A stretch of 39,483 nt of DNA from Bacteroidales bacterium (GTDB lineage: Bacteria; Bacteroidota; Bacteroidia; Bacteroidales; F082), in the NCBI GenBank assembly GCA_017632935.1, contig JAGBQJ010000029.1, positions 1 to 39,483 on the forward strand, read 5' to 3'. A program made the translations under genes and the position numbers. A model generated the notes under the pieces. It ran no database searches and was not told where the DNA came from. It was given only the letters and a program-made list of their open reading frames with translations. Shown here in pieces: positions 16,852 through 26,375 of this stretch (its first letter is position 1; each line of letters begins with the position of its first letter).

Positions 16852-19335
16852 TTATTCTTGATAGTAAACCCGCTTCACCCGCTGTGAAACCCTAGTCATG
16901 ATTTCATACGGTATTGTCTGGCAAGCCTTGGCGATGTCCGCAATGTCGTGCTCGGCATCGAAGATGACGACCGTGTCGCCCTCGGCAGCCTCGACATCCG
17001 TGAGGTCGAGCATACACATGTCCATGCAAATGTCACCGACGATTTTCACAGGTTTATTGTTCACAAAGAAAGTGCCGTTACCATTGCCTAACAAGCGTGA
17101 CAACCCATCGGCATAGCCGATGGGGACGATGCCGAGACGCATGTCCTTTTCGGCGCGGCCGTGACGGTTGTAGCCGATGCTGTCGCCCGCAGGGATATGC
17201 TTGATCTGGTTGATGGTCGTCTTGAGCGACACCACCGGCTGCAACAGGCCCTTGTCGGCCTCGCAAGTGGGCACGCCATACAGACCGATGCCCAAACGCA
17301 CCATGTCGAACTGATACTGCGGGAAGCGCGAGATGCCCGCCGTGTTGAGGATGTGTCGCAACACATGCGGGAAAGCCTCCACAATCATCTGACTGCCTTC
17401 CTCGAAGTTATGAATCTGGCTTAAGGTGAATTCATCCTCGGCAGGGTTATCGGCTGTGGCGAGGTGCGAGAACACACTCCTCACGTGCAGCATGGGGTTG
17501 GCTTGGATGCGACGAATCAGCTCGGGCAATTCGGCTTTTGAGAAGCCCAAGCGGTGCATGCCCGTGTCGAGTTTGATATGTACATTCAATGGATGCGCCT
17601 CGGGCAGGGCAAGGTTTTCTATCGCCTTTTCGATGAACTCCAGGTTGCGGAAGCTGAACACCTCTGGTTCAAGGTGGTATTTGATGATATTGTCGTAGCT
17701 GTTCACCTCGGGACTCATCACCATGATGGGCAGGTTGATGCCCGCACGGCGCAACTCCACGCCTTCGTCGGCAAAGGCAACCGTCAGATAATCAACATTA
17801 TGGAATTGCAAGATATTGGATACCTCAAGGTTGCCGCTGCCGTAGCCGAAAGCCTTCACCATCACCATGAGTTTGGTTTCAGGCTTGATTTTCGCGCGGA
17901 AGTGGTTGAGGTTGCTCACCAGGTGGTTGAAATTGATTTCCAAAACGGTCTCGTGCGCCTTCTCCTGCAATTCCATGCCAATCTGCTCGAACTCAAAGGC
18001 ACGGGCGCCTTTCAGCAAGATGGTCTGGTTGTTGAACTTGGAGAAAGGAAAATGCGCCAAGAAGTCGGCCACATTTGGGAAGAAGTGGCTCTCCATGTCG
18101 AACTTGCTGGCTTGACGCGAGATGCCCTCGCCGATGCCAATCAGCATATCGACGCCCTTGGTCTTTAGCAACTGGGCAATCTCAGCGTAGAGGTCCATCT
18201 CGTTGCGTCCGCTTTGAAGAATGTCGGACAAGATGACCACGTTACGCTTATGTTGGCGTTGCTGTTTCATCACATCCAAGGCGATGGAAAGCGAGTTGAC
18301 GTCGGAGTTGTAATAGTCATTGACGATGGTGCAGTTGTTCATGCCCGCTTTGATTTCGAGGCGCATGGCGATGGTAGTCAGCATCATGAGGCGGCTGGCA
18401 ATGAGTTCGGGCGCCATCTTCATCAACAGTCCAACGGCGATGCATTGGATGGCGTTCTCGATGGAAGCAGCATCGGCAAAGGGGATGGTAAACGACAGTG
18501 TCGCGTCTTGGTAGCGACATTGCACCTGCGTCTGTTTCTCGCCCATCGTCACCTCGCTGATGAAGAGGTCAGCCTCGTCAAACTTGCGGCTCCATGTGAA
18601 GAGCTTCACCTTAGAGGCCATGCCCGAACGCATGACAACCTGCTGAATTTCAGAATAATCCATGCAATACACCATTGACTCGGCTTTGGTGAAGAGGTTC
18701 ATCTTCTCCCCCACCTTCTGGGCGCGACTAATGAAATTCTCCTCGTGGGCCTGCCCAATGTTGGTGAACACGCCAATGGTCGGGCGGATGATGTCTTGCA
18801 GTGCCATCATCTCATCGGGCTCGGAAATGCCGGCCTCAAAGATGGCCAACTCGTCGTGCTCGTTCATCTGCCACACCGACAGCGGCACACCCACCTGAGA
18901 GTTGTAGCTCTTGGGACTGCGCACGATGCTGTAGTCGGGGCTGAGCATCTGGTAGAGCCATTCCTTGACGATGGTCTTGCCGTTGCTGCCCGTGATGCCA
19001 ATGACGGGGATGTCGAACTGCTGACGATGGTAAGAAGCCAAGGTCTGCAAGGCCTTCAACGTGTCGGGCACGACGATGAACGAAGCGCCAGGGCAAGGCG
19101 TCTCAGGCTGTTGGCACACCACGAAGGCACGCACACCTTTTTCATAAAGGTCTTCGATATACTTGTGGCCGTCGTTGCGTTGGCTCTTCAGGGCAAAAAA
19201 CAGGGCTTGGGCAGGGTCCATCAGGTGGCGGCTGTCGATGAGCAAATCGCTGATTTTGCGCTCGGCCATCGAGCCGATGAGTTCTCCGCCAACGACTTCC
19301 GCGACCTTCTGCAAGGAATAAAACTGGTGCTGCAT
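16852..19335 (-). CDS. murF-alr: MurF-Alr fusion: UDP-MurNAc-tripeptide:D-Ala-D-Ala ligase / alanine racemase
   Basis: This 827-residue bifunctional protein supplies D-alanine and builds the peptidoglycan pentapeptide precursor. The MurF half (about 1-455) has the ATP loop GITGSNGKT (113-121) and NDYYNSDVNSL (339-349). The alanine racemase half (about 462-827) has the PLP lysine Lys494 in MVMVKAFGYGSG and the catalytic tyrosine Tyr722 in SIGYNRHGRA. The fusion is characteristic of Bacteroidota. It is transcribed alone from a TATCTTTG promoter about 20 bases upstream. Whether the MurF half is active cannot be seen directly, but its P-loop is intact. Confidence 0.96.
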   Translation of the reverse strand: MQHQFYSLQKVAEVVGGELIGSMAERKISDLLIDSRHLMDPAQALFFALKSQRNDGHKYIEDLYEKGVRAFVVCQQPETPCPGASFIVVPDTLKALQTLASYHRQQFDIPVIGITGSNGKTIVKEWLYQMLSPDYSIVRSPKSYNSQVGVPLSVWQMNEHDELAIFEAGISEPDEMMALQDIIRPTIGVFTNIGQAHEENFISRAQKVGEKMNLFTKAESMVYCMDYSEIQQVVMRSGMASKVKLFTWSRKFDEADLFISEVTMGEKQTQVQCRYQDATLSFTIPFADAASIENAIQCIAVGLLMKMAPELIASRLMMLTTIAMRLEIKAGMNNCTIVNDYYNSDVNSLSIALDVMKQQRQHKRNVVILSDILQSGRNEMDLYAEIAQLLKTKGVDMLIGIGEGISRQASKFDMESHFFPNVADFLAHFPFSKFNNQTILLKGARAFEFEQIGMELQEKAHETVLEINFNHLVSNLNHFRAKIKPETKLMVMVKAFGYGSGNLEVSNILQFHNVDYLTVAFADEGVELRRAGINLPIMVMSPEVNSYDNIIKYHLEPEVFSFRNLEFIEKAIENLALPEAHPLNVHIKLDTGMHRLGFSKAELPELIRRIQANPMLHVRSVFSHLATADNPAEDEFTLSQIHNFEEGSQMIVEAFPHVLRHILNTAGISRFPQYQFDMVRLGIGLYGVPTCEADKGLLQPVVSLKTTINQIKHIPAGDSIGYNRHGRAEKDMRLGIVPIGYADGLSRLLGNGNGTFFVNNKPVKIVGDICMDMCMLDLTDVEAAEGDTVVIFDAEHDIADIAKACQTIPYEIMTRVSQRVKRVYYQE

Positions 19336-19355
19336 ACTTCCATAATAATATCCCG

Positions 19356-19363
19356 CAAAGATA
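19356..19363 (-). promoter_or_regulatory. murF-alr promoter, -7 box TATCTTTG
   Basis: The complement of 19356-19363 is TATCTTTG, 20 bases before the start codon, which leaves a leader of about 14 bases. The -33 side lies in the adjoining heptad repeat. Confidence 0.65.
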
Positions 19364-19368
19364 ATAAA

Positions 19369-19465
19369 AAATGCAGAATGTAGAATGCGGAATGCAGAAT
19401 GTCTTTAATAATTCTGCATTGACTTCGTCGAATCTTCGATTTCATAATTCTGCATTCATAATTCA
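19369..19465. repeat. GAATGCA heptad repeat with inverted arms between divergent genes
   Basis: Heptads ATGCAGA/ATGTAGA/ATGCGGA (19369-19401) are followed by two ATTCTGCATT arms (about 19410-19420 and 19446-19456) with GACTTCGTCGAATCTTCGA between them. It occupies the space between the murF-alr and pssA promoters. Confidence 0.85.
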
Positions 19466-19474
19466 AAAAAGCGC

Positions 19475-19482
19475 TACCTTTG
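19475..19482 (+). promoter_or_regulatory. pssA promoter, -7 box TACCTTTG
   Basis: TACCTTTG matches TAnnTTTG exactly and sits 16 bases before the pssA start. The -33 position falls at the end of the preceding repeat. Confidence 0.6.
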
Positions 19483-19498
19483 CAGAAAATAAAACCTC

Positions 19499-20212
19499 AT
19501 GTCCATCAAGCAACATATCCCCAACACTTTGACTTGCGGCAACCTGGTCTCGGGCTGCATGTCCATCCTTTTCATCGCCTACGGCATGCCCGTCAAGGCG
19601 GCCATCATGGTTTTTGTGGCGGGTCTCTTCGACTTCTTCGACGGCTTTGCCGCACGGCTGCTTAAGGCGCATTCGCCCATCGGCGCCGACTTGGACTCCT
19701 TGGCCGATGTAGTCGCGTCGGGTGTCGCACCTGGATTCATCATGTATTGGCTGATGATACACGCTACCGACCTGCCTCATGTTGAGTGGCTGGGTATCAA
19801 CGTGTTACCTTGCTTAGCGTTTCTACTTCCCGTGTTTTCGGCCATCCGCTTGGCCAAATTTAATGTCGACGATACGCAGAAGACCTCGTTCCGCGGACTA
19901 CCCGCCCCAGGCATGGCCATCTTCATCGCCTCGTTGCCCTTGGCGCTTTGTCAGGTAGGTCACCTCACCGACGGCGTTTTGGGCTACTGGGCCTGCCTCG
20001 GCATCACGTTGTTCTTCTCCTTCCTCATGGTGAGCCGACTGCGTTTCTTCTCGTTCAAGATGAAATCGGCGAAATGGAAAGGCAATGAAGTGCGGTGGAT
20101 TTTCCTTATCGTGGCTGTCGCCGCAGTGGCCATCTTCCGCTTGGTGGCTTTGCCTTTCGTGATGGTGTTTTATATGTTGTTGTCGGTGCTTTTCGCAGGG
20201 AAAATGGAATAG
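19499..20212 (+). CDS. pssA: CDP-diacylglycerol-serine O-phosphatidyltransferase
   Basis: This enzyme makes phosphatidylserine, the precursor of phosphatidylethanolamine, from CDP-diacylglycerol and serine in the inner membrane. The 237-residue protein carries the complete CDP-alcohol phosphatidyltransferase motif DG-x2-AR-x8-G-x3-D-x3-D at residues 48-70 (Asp48, Gly49, Ala52, Arg53, Gly62, Asp66, Asp70). About seven membrane helices follow. The start HIPNTLTCGNLVSGCMSI is typical of PssA. It converges on lptB, with 5 bases between the ends. Confidence 0.94.
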   Translation: MSIKQHIPNTLTCGNLVSGCMSILFIAYGMPVKAAIMVFVAGLFDFFDGFAARLLKAHSPIGADLDSLADVVASGVAPGFIMYWLMIHATDLPHVEWLGINVLPCLAFLLPVFSAIRLAKFNVDDTQKTSFRGLPAPGMAIFIASLPLALCQVGHLTDGVLGYWACLGITLFFSFLMVSRLRFFSFKMKSAKWKGNEVRWIFLIVAVAAVAIFRLVALPFVMVFYMLLSVLFAGKME

Positions 20213-20217
20213 TTCTC

Positions 20218-20955
20218 CTACATCTCCTTCTTGTGCAAAATGAAATTATGCCCGAGATAGACCTCGCGGACGTGCTCGTCGGCAGCGAGGACCTCGGGTG
20301 AGCCCGACATAAGCACCTTACCATCGAAGAGCAGGTAGGCACGGTCGGTAATGCTGAGCGTCTCATGCACGTTGTGGTCGGTGATGAGCACGCCGATGTT
20401 TTTGCGTTTCAGCTTGAAGATGATGCGCTGGATGTCCTCCACGGCGATGGGGTCGACGCCAGCGAAAGGCTCGTCCAAGAGGATGAAGTTGGGGTCGACG
20501 GCCAAGGCACGGGCAATCTCGGTGCGGCGACGCTCACCGCCTGAGAGCTGTATGCCCTTGCTCTTGCGCACATGCTGCAAGCCGAACTCGTCGAGCAAGC
20601 CCTCCAGTTTCTCGGCTTGCTGCTGCTTGGTCAGCCCTTTCTTGAACTGCATCACCGAGGCGATGTTGTCCTCCACCGTCATCTGGCGGAACACCGAAGC
20701 CTCCTGAGCCAGGTAGCCGATGCCAATCTGGGCGCGGCGGTACATGGGCAGGTCAGAGATGTCCTGCTCGTCGAGGAAGACCTTGCCGGAATAGGGCTTG
20801 ATGAGCCCCACCACCATGTAGAACGTGGTCGTCTTGCCGGCACCGTTGGGACCCAGCAGACCGACAATCTCACCCTGTTCCAATTCAACGTTCACCTGAT
20901 TGACTACAGTGCGCTGACCGTATTTCTTAACTAAATCTTCTGTGCGTAATTTCAT
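20218..20955 (-). CDS. lptB: LPS export ABC transporter ATPase LptB
   Basis: LptB powers extraction of lipopolysaccharide from the inner membrane with LptFG. The 245-residue protein has Walker A GPNGAGKT (35-42), the signature LSGGERRRTEIARAL, Walker B FILLDEPFAGVDP, and the LptB-typical segment IGIGYLAQEASVFRQMTVEDN. It overlaps the kdsD stop by one base (TGATG), so the two are co-translated. Pairing with kdsD groups two steps of lipopolysaccharide formation. Confidence 0.95.
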   Translation of the reverse strand: MKLRTEDLVKKYGQRTVVNQVNVELEQGEIVGLLGPNGAGKTTTFYMVVGLIKPYSGKVFLDEQDISDLPMYRRAQIGIGYLAQEASVFRQMTVEDNIASVMQFKKGLTKQQQAEKLEGLLDEFGLQHVRKSKGIQLSGGERRRTEIARALAVDPNFILLDEPFAGVDPIAVEDIQRIIFKLKRKNIGVLITDHNVHETLSITDRAYLLFDGKVLMSGSPEVLAADEHVREVYLGHNFILHKKEM

Positions 20956-21920
20956 CAGAATATCCCTTCCTTCAATATATCATGCAGATGTATGATTCCC
21001 AAATATTTCCCCTCATGCACCACCGGCAACTGCGTGATGCTGTTCTCCCGCATCTTGTGCAGCGCATCAACGACCAAAGCCTCAGTATCGATGGTCTTGG
21101 GGTTGGAGGTCATAATCTGCGCGGCCTTCACCTGCTCGATGTTGGGGTATTTCATCAACATGCGGCGCAGGTCGCCATCGGTGATGATGCCCAACAATTG
21201 CCCGCTTTCCATCACCACGGTGGCACCCAAACGTTTGTGAGTCATCTCGATGATGACGCGGGTGAGGTTGTCGTCGGGACCCACCTCAGGGCGTTCGTTG
21301 TTGACATAGAGGTCTTTCACACGCAAATAAAGCTGCTTGCCGAGGGCGCCGCCTGGATGGAACTTGGCGAAGTCGTCGGTGGAGAAGCCGCGACACCTCA
21401 TTAATATTAATGCGAGCGCGTCGCCCATGACGAGTTGTGCCGTGGTGCTGCTCGTCGGGGCAAGGCTGCCCGGAACAGCCTCCTCGTCGACGGTGACATC
21501 AAGGACAAAATCGGCCTGCGAGGCGAGATAGGAGTTGCGGTTGCCCACGATGGCCACAATCTTGTTGCCTCTCAACTTGATGAGCGGCACCAGCATCTTG
21601 ATTTCAGGCGTCTCGCCGCTCTTCGAGAGGATGACCACGATGTCGCCCTCGCGCACGATGCCCAAGTCGCCATGGATGGCGTCGGCAGCATGCATGAAGA
21701 CTGCCGTGGTGCCCGTCGAGTTCATCGTGGCCACAATCTTTTGTGCAATAAGGGCGCTTTTCCCTATGCCCGAAAACACAAGGTTGCCCTTGCTCTCAAG
21801 AATCAAAGCTACGGTTTCGGCAAGGTCTTCATCCAATTTCGCCTTTAGGCTACTAATTGCACTCGCTTCATTTTCAATGATTTGCGAAGCAAATTGAATT
21901 ATTTCTCCTTTTTTTGTCAT
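20955..21920 (-). CDS. kdsD: D-arabinose 5-phosphate isomerase (KdsD/KpsF family)
   Basis: This enzyme interconverts ribulose 5-phosphate and arabinose 5-phosphate, the first step to Kdo of the lipopolysaccharide core. The 321-residue protein has an N-terminal sugar isomerase (SIS) domain (about 35-180), with GIGKSALIAQKIVATMNSTG and LSKSGETPEIKML. Two CBS domains cover about 205-321 (LGIITDGDLRRML and LGIIHLHDILKEGIF). Layout and length are normal for KdsD/KpsF. Confidence 0.94.
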   Translation of the reverse strand: MTKKGEIIQFASQIIENEASAISSLKAKLDEDLAETVALILESKGNLVFSGIGKSALIAQKIVATMNSTGTTAVFMHAADAIHGDLGIVREGDIVVILSKSGETPEIKMLVPLIKLRGNKIVAIVGNRNSYLASQADFVLDVTVDEEAVPGSLAPTSSTTAQLVMGDALALILMRCRGFSTDDFAKFHPGGALGKQLYLRVKDLYVNNERPEVGPDDNLTRVIIEMTHKRLGATVVMESGQLLGIITDGDLRRMLMKYPNIEQVKAAQIMTSNPKTIDTEALVVDALHKMRENSITQLPVVHEGKYLGIIHLHDILKEGIF

Positions 21921-21937
21921 CTTTTCTCAAAAATTAC

Positions 21938-21969
21938 TTGCGCCGTATGGGTGAAATGCTATAACTTTG
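21938..21969 (+). promoter_or_regulatory. recQ promoter, TTG-N21-TAACTTTG
   Basis: TTG at 21938-21940 and TAACTTTG at 21962-21969 form a complete Bacteroidota promoter with a 21-base spacer. The leader to the recQ ATG is about 100 bases and shows no obvious structure. Confidence 0.7.
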
Positions 21970-22072
21970 TCAATGCTGATTGAAGAGTCAACTCTCTTAG
22001 GCAATAACGCAGTTTTTCAAAACAGATTGCAAAGTAACGCAAAAATTCGGACAATACCAAAAGGAGATCGTC

Positions 22073-24280
22073 ATGGCAAAAAAAGCAGACCTCGAGATAC
22101 ACAAGCTATTGAAGAATGTTTTCGGTTTTGACCAGTTCAAGGGAAACCAAGAAGAGATCATCAAAAGCATCCTTGGTGGCAACAACACCTTCGTCTTGAT
22201 GCCCACTGGTGGCGGCAAGTCATTGTGCTACCAGCTTCCGGCATTGATGTCAAAAGGCACGGCCATCGTCGTCTCGCCGCTCATCGCCCTGATGAAAAAC
22301 CAGGTCGACATGATCCGCAACTTCGGCACGGAGCTGGGCATCGCCCATGTGATGAACTCATCGCTCTCTAAGGCTGAACTGCTTGAGGTAAAGGAAGATC
22401 TGAAGAGCGGCAAGACCAAGCTGCTGTATGTGGCGCCCGAGTCGCTCACCAAAGAGGAGACGACCGAGTTTCTGCGCGGCCTGAAGATCTCGTTCGTCGC
22501 CATCGACGAGGCACACTGCATCTCGGAGTGGGGTCATGACTTCCGCCCCGAGTACCGCCGTCTGCGTCCCATCATCAATGCCATCAGCGACAACCTCCCC
22601 GTCATCGCCCTGACCGCCACCGCCACGGTGAAGGTGCAAAACGATATCATGAAGAACCTGGAGATTATGGATGCCAAGGTCTTCAAATCGTCATTCGACC
22701 GCCCCAACCTCTACTACGAGGTGCGACCCAAGACCAAAGACGTCATCAAGGACATCATCAAATACATCAAGCAGAATCCTGGCAAGTCGGGCATCGTGTA
22801 CTGCCTCAGCCGCAAAAAGGTGGAGGAGCTGGCCGAGACACTGGCCGTCAACGGTATCCGTGCCCTACCCTACCACGCCGGTTTGGACAGCCAGACGCGT
22901 AAGGAAAACCAGGACAAGTTCCTCATGGAGGAAGCCGATGTCATCGTGGCCACCATCGCCTTTGGCATGGGCATCGACAAGCCCGACGTGCGCTTCGTCA
23001 TCCACCACGACATCCCCAAGAGCCTTGAAGGCTACTACCAAGAGACTGGCCGTGCCGGCCGCGACGGCGGAGAAGGCAACTGCATCGCCTTCTACGACTA
23101 CGAGGACATCCATAAACTCGAAAAATTCAACAAAGGCAAGAATGTCGCCGAACAGGAGATTGCCCGAGAGCTGCTTAACGAGACAGTGACTTATGCTGAA
23201 TCAGCGGTTTGCCGTCACCGTTTGCTGCTTCACTATTTCGGTGAGGAATACAATAAGGAAAACTGCGGCGCTTGCGACAACTGCCGTTTCCCCAAGGAGA
23301 AATTCGACGGCAAGGATGACCTCAAGCTCGTCCTCGAAGCTGTGGAAGACACCAAGCAGCTCTTCAAGACCAAACACATCGCTGAGTTGTTGGCAGGCAA
23401 ACTCACTGGCGACATCAAGGCAGCCAAGCAGGAAAACAACGAATTCTTCGGTGCCGGCGACGAACATGATGAGAAGTATTGGACCGCCGTCATCCGCCAG
23501 GCTTTGGTTAACAAACTGTTATCCAAGGACATCGAGAACTATGGCATCTTGAAGATCACCAAGGAAGGCAAGAACTTCATCAAGAAGCCTTACACCATCA
23601 TGCTGGTCAAAGACCATGACTATGAGAACTCCGAGGATGACGATCCCGAGACCATGGCTGCCATGGGCGCCAACAAGGACGGCGGCGCCGACAAGACCCT
23701 CTTCGCCTTGCTGAAAGACTTGCGCAAGACCATCGCCAAACAAAACAACCTGCCGCCTTTCGTCATCTTCCAAGACCCCTCTCTCGAGGATATGGCCATC
23801 CAATACCCCATCACCAAGGAGGAGATGACCCAAATCGCGGGCGTGGGCGCAGGCAAGGCCGAGAAATTCGGCGAGCCCTTCATCAAGCTCATCAAGGAAT
23901 ATGTGGAGGAGAACGAGATCACCCGCCCGAACGACATGGTGGTGAAGTCGGTGGTCAACAACTCCGCGCTGAAGATCGGCATCATCCAGAACATCGACAA
24001 GAAGATCCCGCTGGAGGACATCGCCTACGGCAAGGGCCTGGAGTTCGACGAGCTGCTGTCGGAGATCGAGAGCATCGTGTCGAGCGGCACCCACCTCGAC
24101 ATCAACTACTACATCGAGGAGAACGTGGACATCTACCATCAGGAGGACATCCTCGACTATTTCCAAGAGGCCGAGTCGGACGATGTGCAGACCGCCCTCC
24201 GCGAGCTGGGTGAAGACGAATACGAAGAAGAAGAGGTGCGCCTGATGCGCATCAAGTTCCTGTCGGATGTCGGTAACTGA
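22073..24280 (+). CDS. recQ: ATP-dependent DNA helicase RecQ
   Basis: This is a 3'-5' DNA helicase for recombination and repair of stalled forks. The 735-residue protein has Walker A TGGGKS (45-50), the DEAH box (145-148) in [19 protein letters not shown], and motif [14 protein letters not shown]. The zinc-binding RQC subdomain has C-x-H...CGACDNC at about 375-405. An HRDC-like region follows ([21 protein letters not shown], about 580-620). A C-terminal extension rich in Asp and Glu (about 640-735) is present, as in Bacteroidota RecQ. The next gene follows after 6 bases and is probably co-transcribed. Confidence 0.96.
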   Translation: MAKKADLEIHKLLKNVFGFDQFKGNQEEIIKSILGGNNTFVLMPTGGGKSLCYQLPALMSKGTAIVVSPLIALMKNQVDMIRNFGTELGIAHVMNSSLSKAELLEVKEDLKSGKTKLLYVAPESLTKEETTEFLRGLKISFVAIDEAHCISEWGHDFRPEYRRLRPIINAISDNLPVIALTATATVKVQNDIMKNLEIMDAKVFKSSFDRPNLYYEVRPKTKDVIKDIIKYIKQNPGKSGIVYCLSRKKVEELAETLAVNGIRALPYHAGLDSQTRKENQDKFLMEEADVIVATIAFGMGIDKPDVRFVIHHDIPKSLEGYYQETGRAGRDGGEGNCIAFYDYEDIHKLEKFNKGKNVAEQEIARELLNETVTYAESAVCRHRLLLHYFGEEYNKENCGACDNCRFPKEKFDGKDDLKLVLEAVEDTKQLFKTKHIAELLAGKLTGDIKAAKQENNEFFGAGDEHDEKYWTAVIRQALVNKLLSKDIENYGILKITKEGKNFIKKPYTIMLVKDHDYENSEDDDPETMAAMGANKDGGADKTLFALLKDLRKTIAKQNNLPPFVIFQDPSLEDMAIQYPITKEEMTQIAGVGAGKAEKFGEPFIKLIKEYVEENEITRPNDMVVKSVVNNSALKIGIIQNIDKKIPLEDIAYGKGLEFDELLSEIESIVSSGTHLDINYYIEENVDIYHQEDILDYFQEAESDDVQTALRELGEDEYEEEEVRLMRIKFLSDVGN

Positions 24281-24286
24281 TTTAAG

Positions 24287-24685
24287 ATGAAGAGATTAGT
24301 CATTGTTTTAATATGCTTTGTCCTTGCCACTGCTTGCGGTGGCAAGGACAAAGGCTTTAAGCCTGAGCGCCTGCTCAACGAGGAGGAGATGATTACCATC
24401 ATGACCGATGTGCAAATCCTCGAGGCCGACATCAATTACCAGAAGATGCAGGAACGCGAACGTGACCCCGACGACACGACGAAAGTCGAGCCGAAGGATT
24501 ATGCCAAGATGTCACGAGAGTATTACAACCAGCTCTTCGAGCATTATGGCATCACCGACAGCATCCTGGAACAGAACATGAGGTATTACACGGAGCGCCC
24601 CGAGGTGCTGGAAAAAATCATGGATTCGGTGATGAACCGATTAATCAAAATGCAATCGGAGCCCCGAAGGGGCGACAGCCAATAG
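24287..24685 (+). CDS. DUF4296-type lipoprotein
   Basis: This 132-residue protein starts with a lipoprotein signal (MKRLVIVLICFVLATACGG, lipobox ATAC with Cys17) and is then soluble and helical. LLNEEEMITIMTDVQILEAD and the FEHYGITDSILEQNMRYY segment fit the Bacteroidota DUF4296 family, whose function is unknown. The last residues EPRRGDSQ are encoded by GCCCCGAAGGGGCGACAG, a REP palindrome, so the native end was probably extended or replaced when the repeat arrived. Confidence 0.8.
   Translation: MKRLVIVLICFVLATACGGKDKGFKPERLLNEEEMITIMTDVQILEADINYQKMQERERDPDDTTKVEPKDYAKMSREYYNQLFEHYGITDSILEQNMRYYTERPEVLEKIMDSVMNRLIKMQSEPRRGDSQ
24661..24673. repeat. REP palindrome GCCCCGAAGGGGC (left)
   Basis: GCCCC and GGGGC pair around GAA. 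With the following GACAG it is the inverse of the copy at 25207-25224 (CTGTC then ACCCCTTCGGGGT), so the transposase gene is framed by opposed REPs. It lies inside the 3' end of the DUF4296 gene. Confidence 0.8.
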
Positions 24686-24710
24686 GCAGATGGTGTCAAC
24701 CTCTGCCTAT
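24682..24710. repeat. Hairpin ATAGGCAGA / TCTGCCTAT
   Basis: A perfect 9-bp stem with an 11-base loop lies between the left REP and the transposase. It overlaps the DUF4296 stop codon. It may end that transcript or be the left-end hairpin that Y1 transposases recognise. Confidence 0.75.
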
Positions 24711-24748
24711 CGTAATAATACACGCCATCACAAAAACCCAAAAAAAAC

Positions 24749-25204
24749 ATGGCCAGCACATTAGTCCAACAATACATGCACATCGTTTTCCACACAAAAT
24801 GTACCAGCATCACCATGCGTGAAGAGGATTTGAGTCGTATATTCGATTATGTGGGCGGTGTCATCCGCAACATCAACGGCGTTTCCATTCAAGTGGGCGG
24901 TCGTCCAGACCACATTCACATTTTAGCATCCATGCCCAAAACCATGAGTTTAGCCGAATTCGTTAGGACCATAAAATCCAACAGCAGCAAATGGGTGAAA
25001 ACATTGGATAGTTATTATGAACCATTTATGTGGCAGGAAGGTTACGGGGCATTCAGCGTCAGCGCATCGGTGTTGGACAAAGTCGCCAAATACATCAAAA
25101 ACCAGAAGGCGCATCACAACAAACAAACCTACGTCAACGAATACAAACAATTTTTGGATGCATATCATATCGAATATGACGAACGATATGCATTTTCGGA
25201 TTAA
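24749..25204 (+). CDS. IS200/IS605-type (Y1) transposase, possibly REP-associated
   Basis: This is a 151-residue single-strand transposase of the HUH class. The histidine pair is in GRPDHIHIL (about 51-59), and the likely catalytic tyrosine is in VAKYIKNQKAHH (about 109-120). The middle WQEGYGAFSVSASVLDKV is typical of the Bacteroidota IS200-like group. No TnpB is present. The gene is complete and flanked by CCCCTTCGGGG palindromes in opposite orientation, as for RAYT-type transposases that mobilise REPs. Autonomous IS or domesticated RAYT cannot be decided from one copy. Confidence 0.9.
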   Translation: MASTLVQQYMHIVFHTKCTSITMREEDLSRIFDYVGGVIRNINGVSIQVGGRPDHIHILASMPKTMSLAEFVRTIKSNSSKWVKTLDSYYEPFMWQEGYGAFSVSASVLDKVAKYIKNQKAHHNKQTYVNEYKQFLDAYHIEYDERYAFSD

Positions 25205-25206
25205 TG

Positions 25207-25300
25207 CTGTCACCCCTTCGGGGTTACAATAACGTGTCGTTTTTCATATCGGCGGGGGTTTACACCGCCCGCCTCCAAAGCTTTCACCCCTTCGGGGTTC
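25207..25300. repeat. REP cluster: palindrome, GC hairpin, palindrome
   Basis: ACCCCTTCGGGGT occurs at 25212-25224 and again at 25286-25298 in the same orientation. Between them GGCGGG (25251-25256) and CCCGCC (25268-25273) pair, with an inner GG/CC, around TTTACA. The first copy begins right after the transposase stop. The second ends 4 bases before the stop of the convergent lipoprotein gene. Confidence 0.9.
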
Positions 25301-25302
25301 CG

Positions 25303-26358
25303 TTATTTCCGGATCTCCGCCGCCAACAAATCATTCAATTTCTTTGCCGCATCAATAAGCATGCTTTCGTCCGTCGGGACGGGAACAGGTTTGCTATTGA
25401 GACGATTCAATGTCTCAGGCGAACAAGCCTCACGATCACCTTTGATGGTGGTGTAGTCGTTTTTGAAAGCGGATTTCACCTCGAAGGGGACCGAATGCAA
25501 AGCACGACGGCTGCCGGCACCATAGTATTTGATGGTTCCCTTTACCGTCACGGTCTTGTTTTGCGTGTGGTCAGTCACCTCCACGGTCTTGCCGCCATTG
25601 GTTTCTTTGAAGGTCACCTCGTCGAGGCGGTTGGGCGTGACTTGGATGTCGCTGATGACGAGCATCACATCGGCATCGTCGCTCCTCATGTGTCCGTGAC
25701 GTGTGTTCGACACCACGTTGGCAGGCACCTCACCTGCGTCGAAACGCAGCACCGCATCAACGAAACTGCGCAACAACGGACGCTCGTCGTCGTTGTCGAC
25801 GGCTATCAGCACCCGGTCGGCCTGACGCAGCAGGCTCTTCTTCTGTAATTCGGGCAGGTTGCTGTTGTCCCTGTTGGTGTAGTACAGCTGCTCGATATAA
25901 TTGTCAGCCTCAAGGGCATCGGCTTTGGTGCCGGTGTTCAAAAGCTGGTTGGCCTTAGCCACCAGGAAAGCCTCAGCATGGGTGCGCGCCGCCATCATGT
26001 CGTCGTCAAGGTCGAGCTTCACGTAGTTCATGCCGTTTTTGACCTTGGTCGGGAAGCACGACAATGCCTCGTTGCGGCCTTTCATGCTGCAATAACGTTG
26101 ATAGATCTCGGGCCAAACGTCGGGCTGGCCAGTGGCTTTCAAGGCCTGGATGCGCTCGTGGTCGGCCTGGTTGGCTTTGTGGTAGGAAGCCGCCACCATA
26201 TTGATACGTTGGGCGTTCATGTCGCCGTCACAGATGTCGGGCGCGACACGCTGGATCACCTGGTCGTATTCCTGGGCTTCATAGAGTTTCTTGGTCGTGT
26301 TGCAAGCCGTCAGCATAGCGCCGAGCAACAAAGCGGGTATTAATCTGAGGTATTTCAT
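25303..26358 (-). CDS. Lipoprotein of unknown function
   Basis: I start this 351-residue protein at ATG 26358, which gives a clear lipoprotein signal (MKYLRLIPALLLGAMLTACN, Cys19). The frame is open further upstream only through a GACGCGAGAC-type repeat. After the signal there is a helical, TPR-like stretch (about 25-190, with KLYEAQEYDQVIQRVAP). A beta-rich half follows (about 215-310, including EVTFKETNGGKTVEVTDHTQ). I do not recognise the family. No TAnnTTTG box is seen at normal distance; the inserted repeat lies where the promoter would be expected. Confidence 0.75.
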   Translation of the reverse strand: MKYLRLIPALLLGAMLTACNTTKKLYEAQEYDQVIQRVAPDICDGDMNAQRINMVAASYHKANQADHERIQALKATGQPDVWPEIYQRYCSMKGRNEALSCFPTKVKNGMNYVKLDLDDDMMAARTHAEAFLVAKANQLLNTGTKADALEADNYIEQLYYTNRDNSNLPELQKKSLLRQADRVLIAVDNDDERPLLRSFVDAVLRFDAGEVPANVVSNTRHGHMRSDDADVMLVISDIQVTPNRLDEVTFKETNGGKTVEVTDHTQNKTVTVKGTIKYYGAGSRRALHSVPFEVKSAFKNDYTTIKGDREACSPETLNRLNSKPVPVPTDESMLIDAAKKLNDLLAAEIRK

Positions 26359-26375
26359 TGGTGTTTTTATTTTTG

